Source: Magnetospirillum sp. 15-1
GTDB taxonomy: Bacteria; Pseudomonadota; Alphaproteobacteria; Rhodospirillales; Magnetospirillaceae
Assembly (NCBI RefSeq): GCF_900184795.1
Contig: NZ_FXXN01000018.1
Location: 92,611 to 156,610 of the forward strand
Direction of reading: 5' to 3'
Length of the DNA: 64,000 bases
Every line of letters starts with the position of its first letter. Position 1 is the first letter of the stretch. The translations under genes were made by a program, and so were the position numbers. The notes beneath the pieces were generated by a model that did not search any database, had not been told where the DNA came from, and saw nothing but the letters and a program-made list of their open reading frames with translations. Shown here one piece after another: positions 18,821 through 27,184 of this stretch.

Positions 18821-18857
18821 GCACCAATTGTTCCCCCTCCATCGGACACCGTAGAAT
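18821..18857 (+). promoter_or_regulatory. bss promoter: GCACCAATTGTTCC box and TAGAAT -10
   Basis: The box (18821-18834) is an imperfect palindrome, followed after exactly 17 nt by TAGAAT (18852-18857). The same box and the same spacing occur before bbsA and before the envelope operon at 37868. The box covers the place of the -35 element (TTGTTC read as a poor -35 gives an 18-nt spacer). The expected leader is about 80 nt to the bssD start. Confidence 0.75.
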
Positions 18858-18943
18858 TTATGTAAGTTTGCACAGCAGACATCCGTCGCAAAAAGACGAC
18901 GGAATAAAACAGGCAGGAACATTCAAGTCAGACAAGGCAAGAC

Positions 18944-19903
18944 GTGAAAATACCCCTCATTACCGAGATTCAGAGATTCAGCCTGCAAGATGGCCCCGGA
19001 ATCAGGACTACCATTTTCCTTAAAGGGTGTCCTTTGCGCTGTCCGTGGTGCCACAATCCTGAAACACAGGATACCAGGCGGGAGATGTTCTATTACGAGA
19101 ACCGCTGCGTCGGCTGCGGTCGCTGCGTCGCCGTTTGCTCCACCGGGGCGTCAACCCTAGTCGACACCGGCGGAAAATCCCCCACCCTCGTGGTGAACCG
19201 CGACAAATGTGATCGCTGCCTGCGCTGCGCCGCCGTCTGCCTGACCGAGGCACGGGGCATCTCGGGTCAGGCCATGACGGTCGACGAGATCCTGCGCGAG
19301 GCCCTCTCCGACAAGCCCTTCTACAAGAACAGCGGCGGCGGCGTGACCCTGAGCGGGGGCGACCCCCTCATGTATCCCGAATTCGTCCTGGAACTGGCCC
19401 GCCGCCTCCATGACGAGGGGGTTCACCTCGCCATGGAGACCTCGTGCTTTCCCAAGCACTGGGAGACCATGGAACCGCTGGTCGAGCATACGGACCTGTT
19501 CATCGTCGACCTCAAATGCCTGAACGCCAAACGGCACGAAGAGGTGGTCGGGTGGCCGCTGCAACCCATCCTGCGCAATCTGAACAACCTGTTCGAGCGC
19601 AACGCCACCGTCCGCATTCACATCCCGGTCATCCCCGGATTCAACGATTCCGAGGAGGATTTCCGGGACTACGCCGAGTTCCTCGGCGCCTACGCCGACC
19701 GGCTGAACGGCGTCGATATCCTGAACTACCACTCCTATGGCGAGGGCAAATACGCCGCCCTGGGCCGCATGGAGACCTACAAGTTCGCCGGCGTGGCGGA
19801 GAACCCGGCCGAAGTGGTTCTGCCGCTCGTCAAGGCGCTGAAGGACAAGGGAATACCCGGAATCACGGTTGGAGGACTGGTCGGCATCACCTGCAATCGA
19901 TGA
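18944..19903 (+). CDS. bssD: Benzylsuccinate synthase activating enzyme (radical SAM)
   Basis: 319 residues. The radical-SAM cluster motif CPLRCPWC lies at residues 29-36, as expected near the N terminus of glycyl-radical activases. Two ferredoxin-type clusters follow, with Cys55/58/61/65 and Cys89/92/95/99; the inserted 8-Cys domain is typical of BssD-type activases. The enzyme uses S-adenosylmethionine to place the radical on Gly of BssA. It starts with GTG at 18944, which gives the family's usual N terminus. It is the first gene of the operon, as in Thauera and Aromatoleum. Confidence 0.95.
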   Translation: MKIPLITEIQRFSLQDGPGIRTTIFLKGCPLRCPWCHNPETQDTRREMFYYENRCVGCGRCVAVCSTGASTLVDTGGKSPTLVVNRDKCDRCLRCAAVCLTEARGISGQAMTVDEILREALSDKPFYKNSGGGVTLSGGDPLMYPEFVLELARRLHDEGVHLAMETSCFPKHWETMEPLVEHTDLFIVDLKCLNAKRHEEVVGWPLQPILRNLNNLFERNATVRIHIPVIPGFNDSEEDFRDYAEFLGAYADRLNGVDILNYHSYGEGKYAALGRMETYKFAGVAENPAEVVLPLVKALKDKGIPGITVGGLVGITCNR

Positions 19904-19967
19904 CGGCCACCGACCAACCCAAGACAAACAATAGAAGCCCGATAATACGCGACAAAGGAGAAGTCCA

Positions 19968-20141
19968 ATGACCAGTTGCAATAATTGTGAATTCTTCAAT
20001 CCCGTTCCCAAGGACGCCGACGATTACGAAGCCGGGAAGGGCGATTGCGTCACCGAGAAGGCTGACGAGAAGGGCAGGTATTGGCTGTCCCGCCCGGTCT
20101 TCGAGGGCAGCGCCTCCTGCAAAAGTTACAGCAAGCGCTAA
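19968..20141 (+). CDS. bssC: Benzylsuccinate synthase gamma subunit
   Basis: A 57-residue protein preceded by AAAGGAGAAG. Four Cys (residues 4, 7, 27 and 51) can bind one iron-sulfur cluster, as known for the small Bss subunits. Its size and its position between bssD and bssA match BssC of denitrifiers. In the known complex the gamma subunit caps the BssA active-site region. Confidence 0.93.
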   Translation: MTSCNNCEFFNPVPKDADDYEAGKGDCVTEKADEKGRYWLSRPVFEGSASCKSYSKR

Positions 20142-20169
20142 GGCGCCTTAGAAAACAGGGAGAACCAAT

Positions 20170-22752
20170 ATGACCGCCAACGTCCTGGAATACCGTGGCA
20201 AGGTTCTGAATTTCACGCCGGAAAATCTGGCCGAGGTCAACATTCCGGCCGAAGAGTTGCACGAGCACCTCCAAAATCCGTCCACCGAGCGGACCAAGCG
20301 CCTGAAGGCCCGTTGCCGCTGGAAGCACGCCTCCGCCGGTGAGTTCATCGAGAAGGGCGTCACCGCCGGCATCGAGCGCATGCGCCATATCACCGAGGCC
20401 CACAAGGCCAGCGTGGGCAAGCCGGAAGTCATCCGCCGCGCCCTCGGCCTCAAGAACATCCTGGAGAAGGGAACCCTGTGCCTGCAGCCGGACGAGTTCA
20501 TCGTCGGCTACCACGCGGAAGATCCCAACATGTTCCCGCTCTATCCGGAACTGTCCTACATGGCGGTTCAGGATTACCTGCTCAGCGACTATGCGCCGCA
20601 GCCGACATCGGAAGCGGCCGAGATCAACGACTACTGGAAGCCCTACAGCCTGCAGGCCAAGTGCTCCCCCTATTTTGATCCGACCGACCTCGGGCGCATG
20701 TTCCAGGTCAGCTCCATGGAGGCGCCGTCCTTCGCCTCGGGTTACAACAGCATCGTGCCGCCTTACGAGACCGTGCTCGAAGACGGCCTGCTGGCCCGCG
20801 TCAAGCTGGCCAAGTCGCACATCGAACAGGCCCAGGCCGAGATGGGCGCGTTCCCCTGGAATGGCTCCAAGGGACTGGAGTGGATCGAAAAGATTGACAA
20901 CTGGCAGGCGATGATCATCGCCTGCGAGGCGGTGATCTCTTGGGCCCGCCGCCACGCCCGCATGTGCAAGATCGTCGCCGAGAAGTTCGAGGCCGATCCC
21001 AAGCGCCGGGCCGAACTGCTGGAAATCGCCGATATCTGCCAGCGGGTGCCGGCCGAGCCGTGCAAGGGCCTGAAGGATGCCTTCCAGGCCAAGTGGTTCA
21101 CCTATCTGATCTGCCACGCCATCGATCGCTACGCCAGCGGCTACGCCCACAAGGAAGACACGCTGCTGTGGCCCTACTACAAGGCCAGCGTCGTCGACAA
21201 ATCCTTCCAGCCGATGACCTACGAGAACGCGGTCGAATGGGTGGAAATGGAGCGGCTCAAGATTTCCGAGCATGGCGCCGGCAAGTCCCGGGCCTACCGG
21301 GAGATTTTCCCCGGCTCCAACGATCTGTTCATCCTGACCGTCGGCGGCACCCTCGGTGACGGCTCCGACGCCTGCACCGACATGACCGACGCCATCTTGG
21401 AAGGCGCCAAGCGCATCCGCACCACCGAACCTTCGATCGTCTTCCGCTATTCGAAGAAGAGCCGCGCGAAGACCCTGAGGTGGGTATTCGAATGCGTCCG
21501 CGATGGCCTTGGCTATCCGTCGATCAAGCACGACGAAATCGGTACGGCGCAGATGCTCGAATACGGGGCCTACAGCCTGACCGGGAACGGCGCCACCCCC
21601 GAGGAAGCCCACAACTGGGTCAACGTGCTGTGCATGTCCCCCGGTCTCGCCGGTCGGCGCAAGACCCAGAAGACCCGTTCGGAAGGCGGCGGCTCGATCT
21701 TCCCGGCCAAGCTGCTGGAGATCACCTTGAACGACGGCTACGACTGGTCCTACGCCGACATGCAACTCGGCCCCAAGACCGGTCAGGCAACTCAGTTCAA
21801 GACCTTTGAAGACCTCTGGGAAGCCTTCCGCAAGCAGTACCAGTACGCCATTGCCTTGTGCATCCGCGCCAAGGACGTCTCGCGCTACTTCGAGGGCCGT
21901 ATCCTGCAGATGCCGTTCGTCTCGGCCATCGACGACGGGTGCATGGAACTGGGCGTCGATGCCAACGTCCTGTCGGAACAGCCCAATGGCTGGCACAACC
22001 CGATCACCACCATCGTCGCCGGCAACTCGCTGGTCGCCATCAAGAAGCTGATCTTCGACGACAAGAAGTACACCATGGAGCAGCTCGTCGAGGCGCTGAA
22101 GGCCAACTGGGAAGGCCACGAGGAGATGCGTCTTGATTTCAAGAACGCTCCCAAGTGGGGCAACGACGACGCCTATTGCGACGAGATCATCAAGAACTTC
22201 TACGAGGATATCGTCGGCGGCGAGATGAGCAAGATCACCAATTATTCGGGTGGTCCGGTTCGTCCGACCGGTCAGGCGGTCGGCCTCTACATGGAAGTGG
22301 GCTCGCGCACCGGCCCGACCCCCGATGGCCGGCTGGGCGGCGAGGCGGCCGACGACGGCGGCATCTCGCCCTATATGGGCACCGATAAGAAGGGGCCCAC
22401 CGCCGTTCTGCGGTCCGTGTCCAAGGTTCAGAAGAACCAGAAGGCCAATCTGCTGAACCAGCGGCTCTCGGTGCCGATCATGCGCAGCGCCCATGGCTTC
22501 GACATCTGGCACGCCTACATGAACACCTGGCACGACCTCAACATCGACCACGTTCAGTTCAACGTGGTCAGCACCGAGGAAATGCGGGCCGCTCAGCGTG
22601 AGCCGGAGAAGCATCACGACCTGATCGTGCGCGTGTCGGGCTATTCCGCCCGCTTCGTGGATATTCCGACCTATGGTCAGAACACGATCATCGCCAGGCA
22701 TGAGCAGGACTTCTCGGCCAATGACCTCGAGTTCCTGAATTGCGACCTCTGA
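20170..22752 (+). CDS. bssA: Benzylsuccinate synthase alpha subunit (glycyl radical enzyme)
   Basis: 860 residues, the length of BssA. The thiyl-radical Cys488 sits in NVLCMSPG and the radical Gly824 in RVSGYSARF near the C terminus; both contexts match BssA and not pyruvate formate lyase. The enzyme adds the methyl group of toluene to fumarate, giving (R)-benzylsuccinate. Neighbouring bss genes and the full bbs operon in this window support toluene as substrate, though related methylated aromatics cannot be excluded by sequence alone. The enzyme would be destroyed by oxygen once activated. Confidence 0.96.
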   Translation: MTANVLEYRGKVLNFTPENLAEVNIPAEELHEHLQNPSTERTKRLKARCRWKHASAGEFIEKGVTAGIERMRHITEAHKASVGKPEVIRRALGLKNILEKGTLCLQPDEFIVGYHAEDPNMFPLYPELSYMAVQDYLLSDYAPQPTSEAAEINDYWKPYSLQAKCSPYFDPTDLGRMFQVSSMEAPSFASGYNSIVPPYETVLEDGLLARVKLAKSHIEQAQAEMGAFPWNGSKGLEWIEKIDNWQAMIIACEAVISWARRHARMCKIVAEKFEADPKRRAELLEIADICQRVPAEPCKGLKDAFQAKWFTYLICHAIDRYASGYAHKEDTLLWPYYKASVVDKSFQPMTYENAVEWVEMERLKISEHGAGKSRAYREIFPGSNDLFILTVGGTLGDGSDACTDMTDAILEGAKRIRTTEPSIVFRYSKKSRAKTLRWVFECVRDGLGYPSIKHDEIGTAQMLEYGAYSLTGNGATPEEAHNWVNVLCMSPGLAGRRKTQKTRSEGGGSIFPAKLLEITLNDGYDWSYADMQLGPKTGQATQFKTFEDLWEAFRKQYQYAIALCIRAKDVSRYFEGRILQMPFVSAIDDGCMELGVDANVLSEQPNGWHNPITTIVAGNSLVAIKKLIFDDKKYTMEQLVEALKANWEGHEEMRLDFKNAPKWGNDDAYCDEIIKNFYEDIVGGEMSKITNYSGGPVRPTGQAVGLYMEVGSRTGPTPDGRLGGEAADDGGISPYMGTDKKGPTAVLRSVSKVQKNQKANLLNQRLSVPIMRSAHGFDIWHAYMNTWHDLNIDHVQFNVVSTEEMRAAQREPEKHHDLIVRVSGYSARFVDIPTYGQNTIIARHEQDFSANDLEFLNCDL

Positions 22753-22768
22753 GCCGACGGTAACCGAA

Positions 22769-22793
22769 GGGCGTCCGGTTGGTCCGGACGCCC
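22769..22793 (+). terminator. Hairpin between bssA and bssB
   Basis: Perfect 10-bp stem GGGCGTCCGG/CCGGACGCCC with a TTGGT loop, 16 nt after the bssA stop and without a T run. It lies inside the operon, so it more likely stabilises the upstream mRNA or lowers downstream expression than ends transcription completely. Confidence 0.65.
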
Positions 22794-22845
22794 ATCTCCC
22801 CCGGCTTTCATTTCATTCTCACGTCTCATGTTCGGAAGGTAATTC

Positions 22846-23103
22846 ATGACCATGACCCAAGCGTCCACCTCCGCTCCGGCCAATGCCCAGCCCGCCGTGC
22901 AGATGCACCGGGAGGAAGGAACCAGCCGTCCGTGCAGCATCTGCAAGTGGCAGACCCCCGACCCGACCGATCCGATCCGCGGCCAGTGTACCGTCAACCG
23001 CCATGCCAACGGCGGCGTGTGGAAGCGCTGGATTCGGGATGCGCTCAACACCACCTGCGGCCGTCATGAGGAAGGCAAGCTGTCCTTCCGTGACCACGTC
23101 TGA
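22846..23103 (+). CDS. bssB: Benzylsuccinate synthase beta subunit
   Basis: An 85-residue protein with four Cys (CSICKW, GQCTVNR, TTCGRH) for an iron-sulfur cluster of the HiPIP-like kind found in BssB. The gene follows bssA as in all known bss operons. The ATG at 22846 begins MTMTQAS; an ATG two codons later is a minor alternative. The beta subunit is needed for assembly and activity of the hexameric synthase. Confidence 0.94.
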   Translation: MTMTQASTSAPANAQPAVQMHREEGTSRPCSICKWQTPDPTDPIRGQCTVNRHANGGVWKRWIRDALNTTCGRHEEGKLSFRDHV

Positions 23104-23200
23104 GAACGTCGATTGCATAAAATCGGAACCGTCGGGGATCTGAATTCCGGCGGTTCCGGGGACGTCGCACATTCAACGGTTTTTCCTATCTAGGTGTTCC

Positions 23201-24070
23201 ATGAAGACTATTCAGACCATCGGCAGCGCCAGCGTGTTTGTCCCGGAAGAAGACCCCTACTACTACGTCAGCAACGAGACCATCAGCTTTCTCGACAAGA
23301 TCCGTAATATCTCGCGCAAGCATCCGGTCAACGTTCTGGTGGTGGGCAAGCAGGGGTGCGGCAAGTCGTCGCTGGTCCGCCAGTACGCCGCCACCCACAA
23401 GCTGCCGCTGGCCACCTTCCAGATCGGAATTCTGTCGGAGCCGGGCCAGTTGTTCGGCGAATACGCGCTGGAGAACGGCGAGACCCACTACAAGCAGTTC
23501 CTGTTTCCCCAGGCGTTGCAGACTCCCAACTGCGTCATTCACCTGGAGGAGATCAACCGGCCGGAGCACCCCAAGGCGCTCAACATGCTGTTCTCGATCC
23601 TGTCCGACGACCGGCAGGTCTGGATGGATGAGTTGGGGCTGCTGAAGGTGGCCGATGGCGTGGTGTTCTTCGCCACCCTGAACGAGGGCGACGAGTTCGT
23701 CGGCACCGAACTGCTGGACCCGGCACTGCGTGACCGCTTCTACGTTATCTCCATGGACTATCTGCCCAACGAGGTGGAAATCGAGGTTCTGGAGAAGAAG
23801 GCCGGCGTCACGCCGGAACAGGCCGTCGAGATCATCAACGTGGTCAACAGCCTGCGCGCCAGCCCCGATCTTCAGGTGGATGTTTCCACCCGCAAGGCGC
23901 TGATGATCGCCGAGATGATCGCCGCCGGCGGCAGCCTGCATCAAGCCATCAGCGCCAGTCTCCAGACCGACCGCTCGACCTTGGAAGCGGTCTTGCAATC
24001 GCTGCACGTCAACCTTGGCAAGGTTGAGCGGGGCAAGACCGAATACATGGTTTTCTCGTCGAAGTACTAG
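23201..24070 (+). CDS. bssE: MoxR-type AAA+ ATPase of the bss operon
   Basis: 289 residues with Walker A GKQGCGKS (residues 49-56), Walker B in CVIHLEEINRPE and a sensor region FFATLNEGDEF. This is the MoxR/NorQ family, which acts with a VWA-domain partner to remodel metal or radical enzymes. It corresponds in family and position to BssE. It probably helps assemble, activate or reactivate benzylsuccinate synthase together with the next gene product. Confidence 0.92.
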   Translation: MKTIQTIGSASVFVPEEDPYYYVSNETISFLDKIRNISRKHPVNVLVVGKQGCGKSSLVRQYAATHKLPLATFQIGILSEPGQLFGEYALENGETHYKQFLFPQALQTPNCVIHLEEINRPEHPKALNMLFSILSDDRQVWMDELGLLKVADGVVFFATLNEGDEFVGTELLDPALRDRFYVISMDYLPNEVEIEVLEKKAGVTPEQAVEIINVVNSLRASPDLQVDVSTRKALMIAEMIAAGGSLHQAISASLQTDRSTLEAVLQSLHVNLGKVERGKTEYMVFSSKY

Positions 24071-24078
24071 GACATCCC

Positions 24079-25782
24079 ATGCCGCATACTCCTCCCGACG
24101 ATACCCCTCCCAAACGATTCGTCATCGCCGACGAGGGGGGCAATTCCGACTTCTGGCGGCGGAACAAGTCGCCGGTCGAGCCCATCGAACTGGCGAAACT
24201 GCTGGTGGCGGTGCGCAAGATGACGTCCTTCGTCGGACGGAACGTCGGCGACGTGGTGTGGTCGGGCATGGAGGTCGATCACGCCATCGCCCTCGACCCC
24301 ACTCCGATCATGGGCCACTACCCGGTGCCGGCCTCCAAGGTCGATCTGATGGTCGGCCTCGCCGTACAGGAGGCGTTCAAGCGGACCGAGTGGAGCGAGC
24401 GCGTACTCCAGCGCGCTCGGGAAAAGGCCGCAGTAGCGCCGCAGTACGACTACAAGTTCGGCCTGTTCCTGCGGCTGTGCGAAGACGTTTACGTGGACAC
24501 TCTGGCCAATGCCAGTGTGTTGGGGGAATACGCCGAGGCGGCGCGGGTCTGGCGCATCGCCCGCAACCGGCGCGAGCTGCTGTCTCCGCCCTCCCTGTCC
24601 GAGGCGATGCATCTGTGGTGGGCGATGGCGGCCAACCGTGATGCCGATCTCTATCGGGCCGGCTATACCGACCGGACCGTCAGCGGTGTCCTCAACACCC
24701 AGGCGCTGGACAAGTTCTACACCAAACCCATCGACGTGCTGAATCGCATGGTCGCCGCCCTACGGACCGACTGCGCCGCCGCCGGCGGCGTCGCCGAACG
24801 GGTGGATTTCCGGGTCGACCTGTATCTGGCGGTGTGGAAGCAGCTATTGCCTTTCATCCGCTTCTGGCCGGGCGACCGCGGCGACCGCAGCCTGGTCCCC
24901 GATTTCTGCGACGACGACATCGCCATGGAGGAGGAGGACCGCAAGGCGGTCAAGGCCACCATCGTCAGCTATGCCCAGATGATCGAGCGGGCGCTGCCCA
25001 CCAAGAACCGCGATTTCACCGAGGAACTGAAGGACAACGTCGACAACATCGACGATGTGGTGAAGATCGAGGGCAACGACGTGGTGATGATCGCCGCCGA
25101 CCGCATCGATTACGATCTCCTGCGCAAGCTGGAACGGGTGGTGGGGGCCGCCGCCCAGCGCAACAGCAGCTTCAACCGTGGCCTCAAATCCGGCAAAATC
25201 CACGCCCGCCGCCTGTACCGCGCCCATACGACCGGCGCGGTCTTTCAGGAAAAGCGGCACGAATTCGATCTGCGCAACGACGTGGTCGTCCTGGTCGATG
25301 CCACCGGCTCCATGGCCGATCCCACCAAGTGGGATCGGGCGGAATCGACCTATCAGACCCTGTTTACCGCCATTCGCCGTTTCAACAAGCGGGCCAGGCT
25401 GTTTGCCTATAACGAGGTCAAGGACGCCTGCCGCATCACCGAGCTTTATCGCGGCGATACCATGCTGACCATCCTGCCCCACGGCAAGACGGCCTCGGGC
25501 GAGGCCATCATCGCCACCGGGCTCAGTACCCGCAAGACCAATCGCCGGCGCCTGATGATCCATATCACCGACGGCGCTTCCAACTGGGGCTGCGGCGTCG
25601 GAGAAGCGGTGGCCTATTGCCGGCGCCACGGCATTTCCCTGCTGACCCTGGGCATCGGATGCAGCCCGTCGGCCAAGCAATCCCTGCGCGACGAATATGG
25701 CAGTCTGGTCCAATTCGCCGAAAAGAATGATGAGCTCCCCGCAATGGTCGCCACCCTTCTGCGCCATGAAAGGAGAGCCTGA
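24079..25782 (+). CDS. VWA-domain partner of the BssE ATPase
   Basis: 567 residues. The C-terminal half is a von Willebrand A domain with a MIDAS motif DATGS (residues 407-411; Thr/Gly in place of the more usual DxSxS) and later HITDGASNWG. The N-terminal half is alpha-helical without a recognised domain. It starts 8 nt after bssE. MoxR-VWA pairs such as NorQ-NorD act as metal-dependent chaperones, so this protein probably works with BssE on the synthase. It lies where bssF is found in other denitrifiers, but I cannot confirm that it is the same gene, so no symbol is given. Confidence 0.82.
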   Translation: MPHTPPDDTPPKRFVIADEGGNSDFWRRNKSPVEPIELAKLLVAVRKMTSFVGRNVGDVVWSGMEVDHAIALDPTPIMGHYPVPASKVDLMVGLAVQEAFKRTEWSERVLQRAREKAAVAPQYDYKFGLFLRLCEDVYVDTLANASVLGEYAEAARVWRIARNRRELLSPPSLSEAMHLWWAMAANRDADLYRAGYTDRTVSGVLNTQALDKFYTKPIDVLNRMVAALRTDCAAAGGVAERVDFRVDLYLAVWKQLLPFIRFWPGDRGDRSLVPDFCDDDIAMEEEDRKAVKATIVSYAQMIERALPTKNRDFTEELKDNVDNIDDVVKIEGNDVVMIAADRIDYDLLRKLERVVGAAAQRNSSFNRGLKSGKIHARRLYRAHTTGAVFQEKRHEFDLRNDVVVLVDATGSMADPTKWDRAESTYQTLFTAIRRFNKRARLFAYNEVKDACRITELYRGDTMLTILPHGKTASGEAIIATGLSTRKTNRRRLMIHITDGASNWGCGVGEAVAYCRRHGISLLTLGIGCSPSAKQSLRDEYGSLVQFAEKNDELPAMVATLLRHERRA

Positions 25783-25787
25783 CGGCC

Positions 25788-26363
25788 ATGCGTACCGCCG
25801 CCTTGAACGATATTCTCGACCGGGAATGGGCGATGTTTTCCCAGGTTCGCAGCAGTCGTCCCGTCCAGTGTCAGGGATCACCGGAAACCTTTCGCTCGGT
25901 TCGGGGCAGTCTGTTCGCCATATGGAGCTATCCCATGCTGGAGGCCTATCGCCTTGACCTGATCGCGGCCGAACGGCAGGGACGCAATCTCCTGACCGAG
26001 AAATATGCCCGCATGGACGACCTGATCGAGCCATTGAGCCTCAATCCGCTGATCGAGGTCATCGTCGATATCGAAACCGAATGGCAGCGCGAATTGCGCG
26101 ACCGTTATCCCACTCTCTCCAGTTTCTGCTGCCGCCGCACCGATCTGTCCGAGGATGGCTCGGATTTCGCGGTTTATCTGCATTGCGAGTTGGAAACCTA
26201 CGGCCCGGACACCCTCGACCTCTATTACGACAACCTCAAGGCCGCCTTGGATGAAGGCCGTAACCTCGCCATCGAAGCCCTGGGGCAACTGGTTCAGGCT
26301 GCGGGATATGACCGTATCGAGCAGGCCGAGGCTATTCTGGCCGCCGAAGGGAGGCGGTCATGA
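25788..26363 (+). CDS. DUF4125 family protein
   Basis: 191 residues. The N-terminal pattern DREWAMFSQVRS...CQGSPETFRSVRGS and the later RNLLTEKYARMDDLIEP are the conserved features of DUF4125, a family with no known function, elsewhere often beside DUF4037 nucleotidyltransferases, as here (28001). No membrane segment or signal peptide. It begins 5 nt after the VWA gene and overlaps the next gene by 4 nt (ATGA), so translation is coupled. Nothing in it shows a catalytic centre. Confidence 0.72.
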   Translation: MRTAALNDILDREWAMFSQVRSSRPVQCQGSPETFRSVRGSLFAIWSYPMLEAYRLDLIAAERQGRNLLTEKYARMDDLIEPLSLNPLIEVIVDIETEWQRELRDRYPTLSSFCCRRTDLSEDGSDFAVYLHCELETYGPDTLDLYYDNLKAALDEGRNLAIEALGQLVQAAGYDRIEQAEAILAAEGRRS

Positions 26364-26647
26364 GCATCACCGTCACCTTGAATTTGCTGGGAGTCCGGCC
26401 CTTCCAATTGCTGGAAGAGACCATGAGCTTCGACGAGAGCGAGGCCCCCACCCTTGCCGACCTCATTGGCCGGGTCGATCAGCGCAACCCCGGCTTCAGC
26501 GCCGCCATGCTCGACGACGCCGGGCGGCTGTCACGACAATTCGCCTTTCTCATCAATGGCCTGAATGCCGAGTATTCCGGTGGAACCGCCGCGCCGCTGG
26601 CCGCCGGCGACGTCATCAACGTCATCCCGGCCATCGCGGGCGGCTGA
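26360..26647 (+). CDS. MoaD/ThiS-like ubiquitin-fold protein
   Basis: 95 residues ending in INVIPAIAGG. The size, the pattern AAPLAAGDVINVIPAI and the C-terminal Gly-Gly are those of the beta-grasp sulfur-carrier or ubiquitin-like proteins (MoaD, ThiS). Such proteins are adenylated at the terminal Gly and carry sulfur as thiocarboxylate or become conjugated. No E1-like ThiF/MoeB gene is nearby. The protein may serve tungsten or molybdenum cofactor synthesis, sulfur transfer to a small molecule, or protein modification; the operon does not decide this. Confidence 0.78.
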   Translation: MSITVTLNLLGVRPFQLLEETMSFDESEAPTLADLIGRVDQRNPGFSAAMLDDAGRLSRQFAFLINGLNAEYSGGTAAPLAAGDVINVIPAIAGG

Positions 26648-26658
26648 GGAGACAGCAC

Positions 26659-27183
26659 ATGATCATCGACAGACCCGGATCACATTTCGTCTTCGTGCTT
26701 CCCGCCGCCCACATCCGCGAGCGCTACAATTACATCAATTTCCGGGGACAGCCGCTGACCAATCGGCAGTACCTGGATTTCTGGGGAAAGTGGCTGATCT
26801 TCGGCCACCGCGACCAATTGGATGATCTGGCGGCAAGGCTCGACCCCTTCGTGGAAGCCCACCAGGTTCCCGCCGCCAAACTGGACCGCAAGCTCATCGA
26901 CGAGTTCGGCCTCGACCGTTGCGTCATGTGCGTCTACTGCCATTTCGAGGACCGGGAGGCGGTATGGGACATTCTGGCCGGCCTGGGGGTCAGCGACAAA
27001 GCCTGGATGTTCGAGCGTGAGACCATGGAAAAGTGGCTGCCCGGCGGGGTCAATCTGGAACGCTGGATCAGCGGCCGGGGCCTGGATGCCAAGCAGGCCG
27101 ACGAGGTTCGCAGATCGGCCGACGCCCGTTTCAAGCGATGGTTCTCCTGCGACGACGCCATCTTTACCGGTATCGAGCAATAG
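26659..27183 (+). CDS. Uncharacterised protein with CxxCxxC motif
   Basis: 174 residues, no signal peptide or membrane helix. It contains CVMCVYC (about residue 93), a possible metal or iron-sulfur ligand set, close to FEDREAVWDILAGLG. I recognise no family. It starts 11 nt after the ubiquitin-like gene and ends 1 nt before the next, so it belongs to the operon and may be a partner of the ubiquitin-like protein. Confidence 0.6.
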   Translation: MIIDRPGSHFVFVLPAAHIRERYNYINFRGQPLTNRQYLDFWGKWLIFGHRDQLDDLAARLDPFVEAHQVPAAKLDRKLIDEFGLDRCVMCVYCHFEDREAVWDILAGLGVSDKAWMFERETMEKWLPGGVNLERWISGRGLDAKQADEVRRSADARFKRWFSCDDAIFTGIEQ

Positions 27184-27184
27184 C

